Source: Pseudomonas sp. RIT409
GTDB lineage: Bacteria > Pseudomonadota > Gammaproteobacteria > Pseudomonadales > Pseudomonadaceae
Length of the DNA: 64,000 bases
Reading direction: 5' to 3'
NCBI RefSeq assembly: GCF_003052515.2
Contig: NZ_QARE02000011.1
Span: forward strand, 118,940 to 182,939
Shown here: one piece after another, positions 29,398-41,563 of the stretch
Position numbering within the stretch: position 1 is the first letter of the stretch
How the letters are laid out: every line of letters begins with the position of its first letter
Notes under the pieces: model-generated
Databases searched by the model: none
The model's input: only the letters and a program-made list of their open reading frames with translations
What the model was told of the DNA's origin: nothing
Program-made: the position numbers and the translations under genes

Positions 29398-29898
29398 ATG
29401 CAGAAAGGGCTGACGCTGATCGAATTGCTGATGGGGTTGGTCGTGGTCGGTATCCTGGCAGTGCTCGCCACGCCCGCCTTTCACTCACTGATCGAATCCC
29501 AGCGGCGACACGACGCGGCTCAGCAACTGACCACCGGGTTGCGGATGGCGAGAGTCGAGGCGATCCAGCGTGGCTACCCTGTGATCGTGCAGGCGTCGGG
29601 TGGGCGCTGGAGTGACGGCTGGAGCGTGTTCGTTGACACCAATCGCAATCGATACAGGGATGAGAATGAAACGACACTGGCCGAGCGTAACGGGCATCGG
29701 CGCGTGAAGGTGATTGGCAACGGCAGGGTGTCCAGCCAGGTCGGCTTCGACAGCAGCGGAAGGCTGCTGAACAACGCGAACGGCACGCTGGCCGTCTGCC
29801 ACAAGGACTCACCCGCCAGTCATTTTCAGATTGCGATCGCCGTGACCGGGAGGGTGACTCTGCGCAGCGAAGGATTCAGCATCGAACCCTGCGCCTGA
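29398..29898 (+). CDS. fimT: GspH/FimT-type pseudopilin (FimT-like)
   Basis: Encodes a 166-residue prepilin with a 4-residue leader MQKG, then LTLIELLMGLVVVGILAVLATPAF. The GLRMARVEAIQRGYPVIV segment and the WSDGWSVFVDTNRN block are typical of GspH/FimT proteins. AAGGG lies a few bases upstream of the ATG. Two cysteines (VCHKDS and EPCA) end the protein. It diverges from set B and converges with ispH, with 6 bp between the two. FimT homologues elsewhere have been tied to DNA binding and uptake; whether that holds here is open. Confidence 0.88.
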   Translation: MQKGLTLIELLMGLVVVGILAVLATPAFHSLIESQRRHDAAQQLTTGLRMARVEAIQRGYPVIVQASGGRWSDGWSVFVDTNRNRYRDENETTLAERNGHRRVKVIGNGRVSSQVGFDSSGRLLNNANGTLAVCHKDSPASHFQIAIAVTGRVTLRSEGFSIEPCA

Positions 29899-29904
29899 CC
29901 CGCG

Positions 29905-30852
29905 TTACTGAACCTGCTTGACCCGCAACTCTTTGGGCATCGAGAACGTGATGTTCTCCTCGCGACCGGCAAGTTCATCCGCCCCCGTCGCGCCCCACGC
30001 CTGCAATTGCTGAATCACACCCCGCACCAGGACTTCCGGGGCGGACGCACCCGCCGTGATGCCGATGCGCTCGACGCCATCGAACCAACTGCGCTGCATG
30101 TCTTCAGCACCATCGATCAGGTAGGCAGGGGTCGACATACGCTCGGCGAGCTCCCGCAGCCGGTTGGAGTTGGAGCTGTTGGGGCTGCCCACCACCAGCA
30201 CCACATCGCACTCATCGGCGAGCTGCTTGACCGCGTCCTGGCGGTTCTGGGTGGCGTAACAGATATCATCCTTGCGCGGGCCGCCGATCGCTGGGAAACG
30301 CAGGCGCAGCGCATCGATCACCCGGCTGGTGTCATCCATCGACAGCGTCGTCTGTGTGACAAAAGCGAGCTTCTCCGGGTTTTGGACCTGAAGGTTGGCA
30401 ACATCCTCTTCATCCTCGACCAGATAGATCGCACCGCCATTGCTGGCGTCGTACTGCCCCATGGTGCCTTCGACTTCAGGGTGCCCCTCATGACCGATAA
30501 GAATGCACTCGCGCCCATCGCGGCTGTAACGGGCCACTTCGATATGCACCTTGGTCACCAGCGGACACGTGGCGTCGAAGACTTTAAGGCCACGGCCAGC
30601 GGCTTCGCTGCGCACTGCCTGCGAGACGCCGTGAGCGCTGAAGATCACGATGACATCGTCGGGGACCTGATCCAGCTCCTCGACGAAGACGGCGCCGCGG
30701 CTGCGCAAATCCTCGACGACGAATTTGTTATGAACCACTTCATGGCGCACGTAGATGGGCGGGCCAAACACTTCCAGCGCGCGATTGACGATTTCGATCG
30801 CGCGGTCTACCCCAGCACAGAAACCGCGTGGGTTGGCGAGTTTGATTTGCAT
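29905..30852 (-). CDS. ispH: 4-hydroxy-3-methylbut-2-enyl diphosphate reductase
   Basis: Encodes the 315-residue iron-sulphur enzyme of the last step of the MEP isoprenoid pathway, giving IPP and DMAPP. Cluster-binding cysteines appear at Cys12 ([12 protein letters not shown]), in [12 protein letters not shown] and in [11 protein letters not shown]. The HEVVHNKFV and SAHGVS blocks and [11 protein letters not shown] are the family motifs. Last gene of the ribF-ileS-lspA-fkpB-ispH series, after a 156 bp gap that could hold its own promoter. Confidence 0.97.
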   Translation of the reverse strand: MQIKLANPRGFCAGVDRAIEIVNRALEVFGPPIYVRHEVVHNKFVVEDLRSRGAVFVEELDQVPDDVIVIFSAHGVSQAVRSEAAGRGLKVFDATCPLVTKVHIEVARYSRDGRECILIGHEGHPEVEGTMGQYDASNGGAIYLVEDEEDVANLQVQNPEKLAFVTQTTLSMDDTSRVIDALRLRFPAIGGPRKDDICYATQNRQDAVKQLADECDVVLVVGSPNSSNSNRLRELAERMSTPAYLIDGAEDMQRSWFDGVERIGITAGASAPEVLVRGVIQQLQAWGATGADELAGREENITFSMPKELRVKQVQ

Positions 30853-31008
30853 GATGTGCCTCGTATCTTGCGCGCAAGAAATAGCGAAAACGGTAAAGCC
30901 CGTCGTGGGCGCTGGCTCGCTCGCGATGGGGCTTGATCCTCGACAGCGTCGTCGATCGTAGCTCCCTCACCAGCAGCCGAGCGCCTACCTGTGACCCTGC
31001 TCGGTCAT

Positions 31009-31461
31009 TTACAGCGGTTTGACCTCGAAAATCTCCACCTCGAAGGTCAATGTCTTGCCTGAAAGCGGGTGATTGAAATCGACCGTCACCTGCTCGTCGT
31101 CAAACGCTTTCACCACACCGGGCAGCTCAGTGTTGGCCGCATCGTTGAAGATCACCAGCAGCCCTTCGGCCAGTTCCATGCCCTGGAATTGTGAGCGGGG
31201 CATGATCTGCACGTTTTGCGGATTGGGCTGACCGAAGGCATTTTCCGGCGGCACTTCGATCTTGCGCTTATCACCTGCCTTCAGGCCGAAGATCATCGAC
31301 TCGAAGCCAGGCAGCAGGTTGCCGTCGCCGACCTTGAAGGTGGCCGGCGCCTTGTCGAAGGTGCTGTCGACCGTGTCACCGTTTTCCAGGTGCAAGGCGA
31401 AATGCAGCGTGACTTCCGTGTTCTGACCGATGCGTGTTTCCTGAGTGGCGTGTTCAGTCAT
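31009..31461 (-). CDS. fkpB: FKBP-type peptidyl-prolyl isomerase FkpB (SlpA)
   Basis: Encodes a 150-residue SlyD-like isomerase with chaperone insert. Motifs: TVDSTFDKAPATFKVGDGNLLPGFE, then LKAGDKRKIEVPPENAFGQPNP, then VDFNHPLSGKTLTFEVEIFEV. The start [14 protein letters not shown] at 31461 overlaps the end of lspA by 8 bp; a longer reading would run into lspA. The lspA-fkpB-ispH order is conserved in gammaproteobacteria. Confidence 0.94.
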   Translation of the reverse strand: MTEHATQETRIGQNTEVTLHFALHLENGDTVDSTFDKAPATFKVGDGNLLPGFESMIFGLKAGDKRKIEVPPENAFGQPNPQNVQIMPRSQFQGMELAEGLLVIFNDAANTELPGVVKAFDDEQVTVDFNHPLSGKTLTFEVEIFEVKPL

Positions 31462-31969
31462 GAACGGGCTCTCCGGTTTTCTTGCTCTTGAACATGTCCA
31501 ACGCAAGCATGATGGCACCAACGGTGATCGCACTGTCGGCAAAGTTGAAGGCCGGGAAATACCAGCGGGTATCCCAGTGCACCAACACGAAGTCGATCAC
31601 GTGGCCGATGACGATACGGTCATACAGGTTACCCAGCGCTCCGCCCAACACCAGCGCCAATGCGATGGCGAGCCAAGTCTCGTTGCGACCCAGACGCTTA
31701 AGCCAGACCACCAGAACCGCACTGACCACCACGGCGATCAGGGCGAACAGCCAGCGCTGCCAGCCTGAACTGTCGGCCAGGAAACTGAAGGCGGCACCGG
31801 TGTTGTAGGCCAGCGTCCAGCTGAAATAGCTGGGAATCACCACGATCTGCTGATACAGGCTCAGCGAGTGCTCGAAGTAGTACTTGCTGGCCTGATCGAT
31901 GATCAAGACCAGCACGCTCAACCACAGCCAGCTCAAACGGCCCATGCGGCCAGCCGACGCGTTAGGCAT
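31454..31969 (-). CDS. lspA: Lipoprotein signal peptidase
   Basis: Encodes a 171-residue inner-membrane aspartyl peptidase that removes signal peptides of prolipoproteins such as BamD and the DUF4136 proteins here. Four hydrophobic helices are visible. The catalytic aspartates lie in [15 protein letters not shown] and FNFADSAI. It starts [14 protein letters not shown], overlapping the ileS stop by 8 bp, and overlaps fkpB downstream, so translation is coupled along this operon. Confidence 0.96.
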   Translation of the reverse strand: MPNASAGRMGRLSWLWLSVLVLIIDQASKYYFEHSLSLYQQIVVIPSYFSWTLAYNTGAAFSFLADSSGWQRWLFALIAVVVSAVLVVWLKRLGRNETWLAIALALVLGGALGNLYDRIVIGHVIDFVLVHWDTRWYFPAFNFADSAITVGAIMLALDMFKSKKTGEPVHD

Positions 31970-34793
31970 AGTGACGAACCTCGCCCGCACCGCTGATGTT
32001 GGCGACGCAACGCCCGCAGATTTCCGGGTGTTCGGCATTCGCGCCGACATCTTCGCGGAAATGCCAGCAACGACCGCACTTCGCATAGCCAGACTTGACC
32101 ACTTTCAGTTTCAGCCCCGCCACTTCGGTGACGACTGCATCGGCAGGCGCGCTGGCGAATGGGGCGACATTGGCCTTGGAGGTGATCAGTACAAAACGCA
32201 GCTCGTCGCCCAGCTTGCTCAGGTCGCCGGTCAGTGCGTCTTCGGCATACAGCGTCACTTCGGCTTGCAGGTTGCCACCAATGGCCTTCTGGGTACGCTG
32301 GTTCTCCAGCTCCTTGTTGACGGCGGCCTTGACCGCCATGACCCGCTCCCAGTAGGCGCGATCCAGCTCGAAGCCTTCGGGCAGCTCACTCAGGCCGGCA
32401 TACCAGGTATTGAGCATGACCGACTCGTTGCGCTCGCCCGGCATGTACTGCCACAGCTCGTCGGCGGTGAACGCCAGGATCGGTGCGATCCAGCGGACCA
32501 GCGCTTCGGAGATATGAAACAGAGCCGTCTGACACGAACGACGAGCCTTGCTGTTGGCACCCGTGGTGTACTGGCGGTCCTTGATGATGTCCAGATAGAA
32601 CCCGCCCAGTTCCTGCACACAGAAGTTGTGCACTTTGGAGTAGACGTTCCAGAACCGGTATTCGCTGTAATGCTCTTCCAGCTCGCGCTGCAACAGCAGC
32701 GCGCGGTCGACGGCCCAGCGATCCAGCGCCAGCATGTCTTCGGCAGGCAACAAATCGGTGGCCGGGTTGAAACCACTGAGGTTGGAAAGCAGGAAGCGGG
32801 CGGTGTTGCGAATGCGGCGGTACGCATCGGCGCTGCGCTGCAGGATGGTTTCCGAAACGGCCATCTCACCCGAATAATCGGTCGCCGAAACCCACAGACG
32901 CAGGATATCCGCGCCCAGGGTGTCGTTGACTTTTTGCGGTGCGATGACATTGCCCAGCGATTTGGACATCTTGCGGCCGTTCTCGTCCACGGTGAAGCCA
33001 TGGGTGAGCAGCTCGCGATAAGGGGCGTTGCCATCGATGGCGCATCCCGTCAGCAGCGAGGAGTGGAACCAGCCACGGTGCTGGTCCGAACCTTCCAGGT
33101 ACAGGTCGGCACGAGGCCCGGCCTGATGGCCCATGGGGTGCGAACCGCGCAGCACATGCCAATGCGTGGTGCCCGAATCGAACCAGACGTCGAGGGTGTC
33201 GGTGATCTTGTCGTACTGCGAGGCTTCATCGCCCAGCAGCTCGGCAGCGTCCATCTTGAACCAGGCTTCGATACCTTCCTGCTCGACGCGTTGAGCGACG
33301 ACTTCCATCAATTCGACGGTGCGTGGGTGCAGCTCGCCGCTTTCCTTGTTCAGGAAAAACGGGATCGGCACGCCCCAGTTGCGTTGCCGCGAAATACACC
33401 AGTCGGGGCGGTTGGCGATCATCGAATGCAGACGCGCCTGGCCCCAGGCCGGTACGAACTTGGTCTCTTCGATGGCTTTGACGGCGCGCTCACGCAGGGT
33501 GTCGCCCGATGCAGGCTGCTTGTCCATGCCGACGAACCACTGGGCGGTAGCGCGGTAGATCAGCGGGGTCTTGTGACGCCAGCAATGCATGTAGCTATGG
33601 GTGATGGTTTCGGTGTGCAGCAGCGCACCCACTTCCTGCAGCTTTTCGATGATCGCCGGGTTGGCTTTCCAGATGAACTGGCCGCCGAAGAACTCCAGCG
33701 ACTGCGCGTAGACGCCGTTGCTCTGGACCGGGGTCAGGATGTCGTCGTTTTTCATGCCGTACTGTTTGCACGTCACGAAGTCGTCCTCGCCGTAGGCCGG
33801 TGCGGAGTGAACCACCCCGGTGCCTGCGCCCAGCTCGACGTACTCCGCCAGGTAGACGGGCGACAATCGGTCGTAGAAGGGATGGCGGAAGTCGATGCGT
33901 TCCAACGCTGCACCCTGCGCCGTGGCAATCACCGAACCCTCGAGGCTCCAGCGTTTAAGGCAGGCCTCGACCAGTTCTTCAGCCAATACCAGCAGGCGCG
34001 CGCCCGTGTCGACCAGCGCGTAGCTGATCTCAGGGTGAACGTTGAGTGCCTGGTTGGCCGGAATGGTCCATGGCGTGGTGGTCCAGATCACGATGGCAGC
34101 CGGTTTGCTCAGGCTCGGCACACCGAACGCCGCTGCCAGCTTGTCGGCATCGGCAATCGGGAACGCCACGTCGATGGTCGACGACTTCTTGTCCTGGTAT
34201 TCGACCTCCGCCTCAGCCAGTGCCGAGCCACAATCAAAGCACCAGTTCACCGGTTTCAGGCCCTTGAACACGAAGCCGTTCTTGACCATTTCTGCCAGCG
34301 CACGGATTTCCCCGGCTTCGTTGGCGAAATCCATGGTGCGATACGGGTTGGCCCAGTCACCGAGAACACCCAGGCGAATGAACTCGGCCTTCTGGCCTTC
34401 GATCTGCTCGGCGGCGTAGGCGCGGCACAGCTCTCGGGTCTTGTCCGCAGGCAGATTCTTGCCATGGGTGACCTCGACCTTGTGCTCGATCGGCAGGCCA
34501 TGGCAGTCCCAGCCCGGCACGTAAGGGGCGTCGAACCCGGCAAGGGTCTTCGAACGGACGATCATGTCCTTGAGAATCTTGTTGACCGCATGACCGATGT
34601 GAATATTGCCGTTGGCGTAGGGAGGGCCGTCGTGCAGGACGAACTTGGGACGGTCCTTGCCAATTTCACGCAGCTTCTGGTACAGGCCAATGCTGTCCCA
34701 GCGCTGCAGAGTTTGCGGCTCGCGCTGGGGCAGGCCGGCCTTCATCGGGAAGGCGGTGTCCGGAAGATTAAGCGTGGCTTTGTAGTCGGTCAT
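31962..34793 (-). CDS. ileS: Isoleucyl-tRNA synthetase
   Basis: Encodes a 943-residue class I synthetase. The HIGH motif appears in [12 protein letters not shown] near residue 60 and the KMSKS motif in [10 protein letters not shown] near 605. An editing (CP1) domain lies between. The C-terminal zinc site is formed by CGRCWHF and CGRCVANI. Length is normal for the bacterial type. It lies 21 bp after ribF and overlaps lspA. The opposite strand is open for 970 codons over the whole gene, which I treat as a codon-bias artefact. Confidence 0.98.
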   Translation of the reverse strand: MTDYKATLNLPDTAFPMKAGLPQREPQTLQRWDSIGLYQKLREIGKDRPKFVLHDGPPYANGNIHIGHAVNKILKDMIVRSKTLAGFDAPYVPGWDCHGLPIEHKVEVTHGKNLPADKTRELCRAYAAEQIEGQKAEFIRLGVLGDWANPYRTMDFANEAGEIRALAEMVKNGFVFKGLKPVNWCFDCGSALAEAEVEYQDKKSSTIDVAFPIADADKLAAAFGVPSLSKPAAIVIWTTTPWTIPANQALNVHPEISYALVDTGARLLVLAEELVEACLKRWSLEGSVIATAQGAALERIDFRHPFYDRLSPVYLAEYVELGAGTGVVHSAPAYGEDDFVTCKQYGMKNDDILTPVQSNGVYAQSLEFFGGQFIWKANPAIIEKLQEVGALLHTETITHSYMHCWRHKTPLIYRATAQWFVGMDKQPASGDTLRERAVKAIEETKFVPAWGQARLHSMIANRPDWCISRQRNWGVPIPFFLNKESGELHPRTVELMEVVAQRVEQEGIEAWFKMDAAELLGDEASQYDKITDTLDVWFDSGTTHWHVLRGSHPMGHQAGPRADLYLEGSDQHRGWFHSSLLTGCAIDGNAPYRELLTHGFTVDENGRKMSKSLGNVIAPQKVNDTLGADILRLWVSATDYSGEMAVSETILQRSADAYRRIRNTARFLLSNLSGFNPATDLLPAEDMLALDRWAVDRALLLQRELEEHYSEYRFWNVYSKVHNFCVQELGGFYLDIIKDRQYTTGANSKARRSCQTALFHISEALVRWIAPILAFTADELWQYMPGERNESVMLNTWYAGLSELPEGFELDRAYWERVMAVKAAVNKELENQRTQKAIGGNLQAEVTLYAEDALTGDLSKLGDELRFVLITSKANVAPFASAPADAVVTEVAGLKLKVVKSGYAKCGRCWHFREDVGANAEHPEICGRCVANISGAGEVRHYA

Positions 34794-34814
34794 TTCAGGC
34801 TCTGTAAATAGCGG

Positions 34815-35741
34815 TTAGCCATGCCAATGGGCACGGGCGGCAGCGACATCCGCATCGATCGCCGTCTTGAGTGCCTCGAGTGAGGCAAAACGCTGCTCAT
34901 CACGCAGCTTTTGGTGGAAGACCACCGTCAGTCGCCGGCCGTAGATATCACCGGCAAAATCCAGAAGATGTATCTCGAGGTGAGGGCGTCCGTCCCCCGC
35001 CACCGTCGGGCGCACACCGATGTTCGCGACGCCCGGCCAGACCTTGCCGTCGATTTCGGCACTCACCAGGTACACACCACTGAGCGGTACGCGGCGACGC
35101 TTGAGCTGCACGTTGGCGGTGGGCGTGCCTAACTGGCGAGCCAGCTTCTGGCCATGCAACACCCGCCCAGTGATTTCGAACGGGCGGCCCAGCAGACGCT
35201 CGGCCAGCTTGAAATCGCCTGCGGCCAGCGCGTTGCGCACCTGCGTGCTGCTGACCCGCACGCCGTCGATTTCCACGGTCTGCGCCGCTTCGACGGTAAA
35301 GCCCTTCTCCGCGCCGACCCGTTGCAGGAAGTCGAAATCGCCGATCCTGTCACAGCCGAAACGGAAGTCGTCGCCGACTTCCAGATGCTTCACGCCCAGG
35401 CCATCGATCAATACCGTGTCGACGAACTCCGTCGCGCGCAGCTTGCTGAGCTGATAATTGAACGTGAGGCAGAGCACCCTGTCGATGCCCTCGGCGGCCA
35501 GCAGGTCGAGCTTGTCGCGCAGGCGGGCCAGCCGGGCCGGAGCAGTATCCGGTGCAAAGAACTCACGGGGCTGGGGCTCGAAAATCACGACACAACTGGG
35601 CAGGCCCAATTCGAGGGCGCGCTCGCGCAACCTTGCCAGGATAGCCTGGTGGCCGCGGTGAACACCGTCGAAATTGCCAATGGTGGCGACGCACCCTCTC
35701 TGGTGGGAGTGCAGGTTGTGAAGGCCTCGAACCAGCTGCAT
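34815..35741 (-). CDS. ribF: Bifunctional riboflavin kinase / FAD synthetase
   Basis: Encodes a 308-residue enzyme making FMN from riboflavin and FAD from FMN. The N-terminal nucleotidyltransferase domain has GNFDGVHRGHQAIL (HxGH) near residue 20-33 and a later SSTQVRNALAAGD. The C-terminal flavokinase domain has GTPTANVQL and the GVYLVSAEI strand. The ATG at 35741 (MQLVRGLHNL) is the family start. First gene of the ileS operon; 118 bp separate it from murJ. Confidence 0.97.
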   Translation of the reverse strand: MQLVRGLHNLHSHQRGCVATIGNFDGVHRGHQAILARLRERALELGLPSCVVIFEPQPREFFAPDTAPARLARLRDKLDLLAAEGIDRVLCLTFNYQLSKLRATEFVDTVLIDGLGVKHLEVGDDFRFGCDRIGDFDFLQRVGAEKGFTVEAAQTVEIDGVRVSSTQVRNALAAGDFKLAERLLGRPFEITGRVLHGQKLARQLGTPTANVQLKRRRVPLSGVYLVSAEIDGKVWPGVANIGVRPTVAGDGRPHLEIHLLDFAGDIYGRRLTVVFHQKLRDEQRFASLEALKTAIDADVAAARAHWHG

Positions 35742-35859
35742 AACGCGCTTCTTGCTCATAAAGTGGCCGATTATAACCATACACTGACGCCAACGACAGG
35801 CGACACATTCAGGCAAACCTCAACAATCGGCTTTAACCGGCAAAAACCGACGACTGATC

Positions 35860-37404
35860 CTACATGATTGCTTTGCGAGCGAAGTGCCGTAGGCGGAAGC
35901 CCAGCAGTATCAGCATCCCGAAATAGGCGAGCACGCCAGCGGCGACCAGCCCACCCAGGCGCAGGAAGCGCGCCAGCATCTGCCCCTCCGACCACGCAGG
36001 CATGACCTGCATCAGGCCCAGCAACACCGCAGACATGACAGCCACGGCAAGCGACAGTTTGAGCAGAAACATCGGCCACCCGGCCTGCGGCTGGTAGAGC
36101 TTCTGTTTACGTAATTGCCAGTACAGCAACAGCGCGTTCAGGCATGCCCCTACGCTGATCGCCAAGGCCAACCCGGCATGGGCCAGATGCACGCCATAAA
36201 CGAACACGACGTTGAAGGCTTGGGTCACGACCAGCGTAAACATCGCGATCTTCACAGGCGTGCGAATGTTTTGCTGGGCGTAGAAGCCCGGTGCCAGGAC
36301 TTTCACCACAATGATCCCCAGCAGCCCGACGGCATAGCCGATCAGCGCGCGTTGCGTCATGAGGGCATCGTGATCGTCGAACCGGCCGTATTGAAACAGC
36401 GAAACCGTCAGCGGCTCGGCCAACAGCCCAAGCGCCAGGGTGCAAGGCAGTACCAGCACGAAACACAGACGCAGCCCCCAGTCGAGGATCCTCGAATACT
36501 CCTGACGATCCTTGCTGGCGTACGTCTTGGAGAGTATGGGCAGCAGGATGGTGCCCAATGCTACCCCGAGCACACCCGACGGGAGCTCCATCAGGCGGTC
36601 GGCGTAGTACATCCAGGAAACGGAGCCAGCGACAAGAAAGGAGGCGAAGATGGTGTTGATGATCAGGGAAATCTGACTGACCGACACCCCTAGCATGGCC
36701 GGCACCATTTGCTTCATGACACGCCAGACGCCAGTGTCCTTGAGGTTCAGCCGAGGGAGCACCAGCATGCCGATTTTCTTCAAGTGCGGCAGCTGATACA
36801 GCAACTGCAACAGCCCTCCCACCAGCACTGCCCACCCCAACGCCATCACAGGCGGATGAAAATACGGGGTCAGAAACAGTGCGAAGAAAATCATCGCCAG
36901 GTTCAACAACGTGGGCACGAAGGCAGGCACCGAAAAACGGTTCCAGGTATTGAGGATGGCGCCAGCCAGCGAGGAGAGCGAAATCAGCAATATATAAGGA
37001 AAGGTCACCCGCAGAAGATCCGAGGTGAGCTGGAACTTCTCGGGCGTATCGGCGAAGCCCGGCGCGGTGGCCCAGATGACCCACGGCGCGAAGACGATGC
37101 CCAGCACCGTGACCAATGCCAGTGCCAGGGTCAGTAGCCCCGTCACATACGCAACGAATGTGCGCGTCGCCTCCTCCCCTTGCTGGCTTTTGTATTCCGC
37201 CAGGATGGGTACGAAGGCCTGAGAGAAGGCTCCCTCGGCGAAGATGCGCCGCAGCAGGTTAGGCAGTTTGAACGCGATGAAAAAGGCGTCCGTTGCCATA
37301 CCTGCGCCGAATGCGCGAGCGATGATGGTGTCGCGGATGAAGCCCAACACCCGCGAAAGCATGGTGATGGAGCTGACGGCGGCAAGCGATTTGAGGAGAT
37401 TCAT
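35860..37404 (-). CDS. murJ: Lipid II flippase MurJ (MviN)
   Basis: Encodes a 514-residue polytopic protein with about 14 membrane helices, of the MOP superfamily, that moves lipid II across the inner membrane. Family blocks are visible: [25 protein letters not shown] at the N-terminus, [17 protein letters not shown], and [14 protein letters not shown]. Length is normal. It diverges from rpsT, as is usual in gammaproteobacteria. Confidence 0.97.
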   Translation of the reverse strand: MNLLKSLAAVSSITMLSRVLGFIRDTIIARAFGAGMATDAFFIAFKLPNLLRRIFAEGAFSQAFVPILAEYKSQQGEEATRTFVAYVTGLLTLALALVTVLGIVFAPWVIWATAPGFADTPEKFQLTSDLLRVTFPYILLISLSSLAGAILNTWNRFSVPAFVPTLLNLAMIFFALFLTPYFHPPVMALGWAVLVGGLLQLLYQLPHLKKIGMLVLPRLNLKDTGVWRVMKQMVPAMLGVSVSQISLIINTIFASFLVAGSVSWMYYADRLMELPSGVLGVALGTILLPILSKTYASKDRQEYSRILDWGLRLCFVLVLPCTLALGLLAEPLTVSLFQYGRFDDHDALMTQRALIGYAVGLLGIIVVKVLAPGFYAQQNIRTPVKIAMFTLVVTQAFNVVFVYGVHLAHAGLALAISVGACLNALLLYWQLRKQKLYQPQAGWPMFLLKLSLAVAVMSAVLLGLMQVMPAWSEGQMLARFLRLGGLVAAGVLAYFGMLILLGFRLRHFARKAIM

Positions 37405-37577
37405 CTAAAGTGTGTGTGCCCGACCAAAGGAAGCGCCAATGCGCGTTCCATTTATGCGATACTCCGCGCCGCTGAAAACAGCGCTGAGCCAAAACCCGCG
37501 AGTTTACAGGTCGTACGCCGGAAAGAAATCACCCCGGCAGCCATTGGCGACCACTCAGCGGAGCGTATCATCCGCCC

Positions 37578-37606
37578 TTGACAAGCACCCAACTCATCGG
37601 CATGAT
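37578..37606 (+). promoter_or_regulatory. Sigma-70 promoter of rpsT
   Basis: TTGACA (37578-37583) and CATGAT (37601-37606) are separated by 17 bp, about 50 bp before the rpsT start. The -35 is perfect and the -10 matches 4 of 6. Confidence 0.7.
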
Positions 37607-37656
37607 TCGCGGCCTATTTTGTTCGCTATTTACCAAGTCTTTCGAGGAGCTCGACG

Positions 37657-37932
37657 GTGGCCAACTCACCTTCCGCCAAAAAACGTGCAAAACAGGCTGA
37701 GAAGCGTCGCAGCCACAACGCCAGCCTGCGTTCCATGGTTCGTACCTACATCAAGAACGTAGTCAAAGCCATCGACGCCAAAGACGCTGCCAAAGCACAA
37801 GCTGCTTACGTTCTGGCTGTGCCAGTTATCGACCGCATGGCCGATAAAGGCATCATCCACAAGAACAAGGCCGCTCGTCATAAGAGCCGCCTGAACGGTC
37901 ACGTCAAGGCGCTGAACCAAGCTGCTGCCTAA
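37657..37932 (+). CDS. rpsT: 30S ribosomal protein S20
   Basis: Encodes the 91-residue 16S rRNA-binding protein S20 ([21 protein letters not shown], very basic). The start codon is GTG behind GAGGAGC. A non-AUG start is notable because E. coli rpsT also uses a rare start (UUG) as part of its translational autoregulation; that parallel is inference. Monocistronic, with its own promoter and terminator. Confidence 0.97.
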   Translation: MANSPSAKKRAKQAEKRRSHNASLRSMVRTYIKNVVKAIDAKDAAKAQAAYVLAVPVIDRMADKGIIHKNKAARHKSRLNGHVKALNQAAA

Positions 37933-37950
37933 GCGACCGCTTAAATAAAA

Positions 37951-37976
37951 AACCGACCTCAGGGTCGGTTTTTTAT
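37951..37976 (+). terminator. Intrinsic terminator of rpsT
   Basis: AACCGACC / GGTCGGTT with a TCAG loop is followed by TTTT. It starts 18 bp after the stop. An A-run before it makes it symmetric, so it may also stop creA-side read-through from the other strand. Confidence 0.93.
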
Positions 37977-38081
37977 TGTCTGAACGTCAGCAGCGCATGC
38001 TAGAGACTCACTGGAAACGCCTGCGTGGGGAGGGAGGCGAGCCTTGAAGCAGCGCACCCCACGCCACGCACCCCTTCGCGC

Positions 38082-38552
38082 TCAAGGGGCCGGCGCAGGC
38101 GCCCAAGGCAAAATGGGAATCGCAGTGACCGCGTTTTGCGGGCTCCCCTCGATCAAGCGGTCGCTGTAGACCAGATACACGAGTGTATTGCGCTTCTTGT
38201 CCAGGAAACGCACCACTTGCATGGTCTTGAATACCAGCGACGTGCGCTCCTTGAACACTTCATCACCATCCTTCAACTCACCCTTGAAGTGAATGGGGCC
38301 GACCTGACGACACGCAATGGACGCTTCGGCACGATCTTCGGCCAACCCAAGGCCGCCTTTCAGCCCGCCAGTCTTGGCGCGCGACAGGTAGCACGTCACG
38401 CCATCGACCTTGGGATCATCGAACGCCTCAACCACGATCCGATCATTCGGGCCAACGAACTTGAACACGGTCGACACCTGACCGATTTCTTCTGCCGACG
38501 CCAGCAGTGGCAACATCAGCAATGCACCCAGCATCCCTCTCACAACTCGCAT
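38082..38552 (-). CDS. creA: CreA family protein (periplasmic, unknown function)
   Basis: Encodes a 156-residue protein with an N-terminal signal peptide ([20 protein letters not shown], cleaved before EEIG). The CreA block [10 protein letters not shown], then [20 protein letters not shown], is clear. It holds the conserved cysteines of the family (CYLSR and IACRQVG). Function is not known. It lies 30 bp after proB on the same strand, so it may share its transcript. Confidence 0.9.
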   Translation of the reverse strand: MRVVRGMLGALLMLPLLASAEEIGQVSTVFKFVGPNDRIVVEAFDDPKVDGVTCYLSRAKTGGLKGGLGLAEDRAEASIACRQVGPIHFKGELKDGDEVFKERTSLVFKTMQVVRFLDKKRNTLVYLVYSDRLIEGSPQNAVTAIPILPWAPAPAP

Positions 38553-38582
38553 AGCGATTTCCCCTCACTTCAAAAAGCGCAC

Positions 38583-39701
38583 TCACACCAGAATCAGGTT
38601 ATCGCGATGAACCAGTTCTGGCTCGGCCATATACCCCAACTCCGTGACGATGGCGTCCGATGGCTGACCGATGATCTTCTGCGCTTCCAGGGCGCTGTAG
38701 TTGCTCAAACCGCGGGCGATTTCACGGCCATCAGCCGCGACACACACAACCATCTCGCCGCGACGGAAACTGCCCTGAACCACCTTGACCCCCACAGGCA
38801 GCAGGCTTTTGTTGCTTTCGGTCAGCGCTTTCACGGCGCCATCATCCAAAACCAGGGTTCCACGGGTCTGCAGATGCCCTGCCAGCCACTGTTTGCGCGC
38901 CGCCAGCATGCCGCGCTCCGGCGACAACAGCGTGCCCAACTGCTCGCCCGCCTTGAGACGCGCAAGGACGCGCTCGATGCGCCCACCCACAATGACGGTG
39001 TGGGCACCGGACCGTGCAGCCAGTCGCGCCGCGCGCAGCTTGGTCTGCATGCCACCACGCCCCAGCGCACCTCCCGTACCACCGGCGACAGCGTCCAACG
39101 CAGGATCGTCGGCGCGGGCCTCGTAAATCAACTGCGCTTGTGGATTATTGCGAGGATCGGCATCGAACATGCCATCCCGGTCGGTCAGAATGACCAGCAG
39201 ATCGGCCTCGACCAGATTAGCCACGAGGGCAGCCAGCGTATCGTTGTCGCCGAAGCGGATCTCGTCGGTGACTACGGTGTCGTTTTCGTTAATGACCGGC
39301 ACCACCCCGAGCTCCACCAGGGTACGCAGTGTGCTACGGGCATTCAGGTAACGCTTGCGGTCGGAAAGGTCGTCGTGGGTCAGGAGAATCTGCGCCGTTT
39401 TGCGACCATGGTCGGCAAAACTGGATTCCCAGGCCTGCACCAACCCCATCTGACCAATCGCCGCCGCGGCTTGAAGCTCATGCATGGCACTCGGTCGTGC
39501 AGCCCAGCCCAGGCGACTCATTCCAGCGGCCACCGCGCCGGAAGACACCAGAACCAGCTCGACGCCCGCCTCGTGCAGGGCCACCATCTGCTCGACCCAA
39601 ACACCCATTGCGTTGCGATCAAGACCCTTGCCGTCCGCCGTCAGCAGCGCACTTCCGATCTTCACAACCCAACGCTGGGCACCTGTCACCTTGCTCCGCA
39701 T
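38583..39701 (-). CDS. proB: Glutamate 5-kinase
   Basis: Encodes a 372-residue kinase for the first step of proline synthesis. The amino-acid-kinase domain shows [10 protein letters not shown] near the N-terminus, [27 protein letters not shown], and [12 protein letters not shown]-terminal PUA domain (about 280-365) is present, as in E. coli. It lies 86 bp after obgE in the rplU-rpmA-obgE-proB order conserved in Pseudomonas. Confidence 0.97.
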   Translation of the reverse strand: MRSKVTGAQRWVVKIGSALLTADGKGLDRNAMGVWVEQMVALHEAGVELVLVSSGAVAAGMSRLGWAARPSAMHELQAAAAIGQMGLVQAWESSFADHGRKTAQILLTHDDLSDRKRYLNARSTLRTLVELGVVPVINENDTVVTDEIRFGDNDTLAALVANLVEADLLVILTDRDGMFDADPRNNPQAQLIYEARADDPALDAVAGGTGGALGRGGMQTKLRAARLAARSGAHTVIVGGRIERVLARLKAGEQLGTLLSPERGMLAARKQWLAGHLQTRGTLVLDDGAVKALTESNKSLLPVGVKVVQGSFRRGEMVVCVAADGREIARGLSNYSALEAQKIIGQPSDAIVTELGYMAEPELVHRDNLILV

Positions 39702-39786
39702 GATCTTTCAACCTTAAGCCAGAGAGTACAAATCCAAGATACTAAAACGCCGCTGATTCAGCGGCGTTGTAGTTTACTTCAGTCGA

Positions 39787-41025
<1,239 letters not shown>

Positions 41026-41171
41026 TCACAAAGACGAGCAAACAACATAAATTCATAAGGCTCTTGCAAAGATGAGCGTTGCGATACCGATTGAAAACCA
41101 GCGATTGCACACCACAACGGCCCACACAAACAGCTTTGCAAGAGACTCACCAAACCAGAGCTTCTACAAAC

Positions 41172-41200
41172 GAAAAAGCCCTGTCATCGACAGGGCCTTT
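41172..41200 (-). terminator. Terminator between rpmA and obgE
   Basis: On the minus strand GCCCTGTC / GACAGGGC with a 3-base loop is followed by five T. It is 55-75 bp after the rpmA stop. It should cut most rplU-rpmA transcripts before obgE. Confidence 0.85.
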
Positions 41201-41254
41201 CTGCTCAAGCAACGTGAAAGCTACGACGCGATCAAGTGGCTTGAAACTGCAAGA

Positions 41255-41527
41255 TTATGCCGCGACTTCAGTCTTTGGCACGATGCTTACATAACGACGA
41301 CCGAAGGCGCCTTTGACTTCGAACTTGATCACGCCTTCGACTTTAGCGAACAGGGTGTGATCCTTGCCCATGCCAACGCCGTAGCCAGCGTGGAACTGAG
41401 TGCCGCGTTGACGCACGATGATGTTGCCCGGAACGATGACCTGGCCGCCGTACATCTTCACGCCAAGTCGTTTGGCTTCTGAGTCGCGACCGTTACGGGT
41501 ACTACCACCAGCTTTTTTGTGTGCCAT
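41255..41527 (-). CDS. rpmA: 50S ribosomal protein L27
   Basis: Encodes a 90-residue protein near the peptidyl-transferase centre. The N-terminus [24 protein letters not shown] is diagnostic. No N-terminal cleavable extension of the Firmicutes type is present. It is 36 bp after rplU. Confidence 0.98.
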   Translation of the reverse strand: MAHKKAGGSTRNGRDSEAKRLGVKMYGGQVIVPGNIIVRQRGTQFHAGYGVGMGKDHTLFAKVEGVIKFEVKGAFGRRYVSIVPKTEVAA

Positions 41528-41563
41528 GAGTTCAATACTCCTATAAGGGTATCAGGCTGAAAA

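Noticed and set aside
30853..31008. A GC-rich stretch after fkpB that recalls Pseudomonas repeats
   Set aside because: Only partial matches to a repeat such as GCTGGCTCGCTCGCGATGG were seen and no paired arms were clear.
31899..34811. A 970-codon open frame on the plus strand opposite ileS
   Set aside because: It mirrors ileS almost exactly, has no recognisable domain, and high-GC codon use commonly keeps the opposite strand open.
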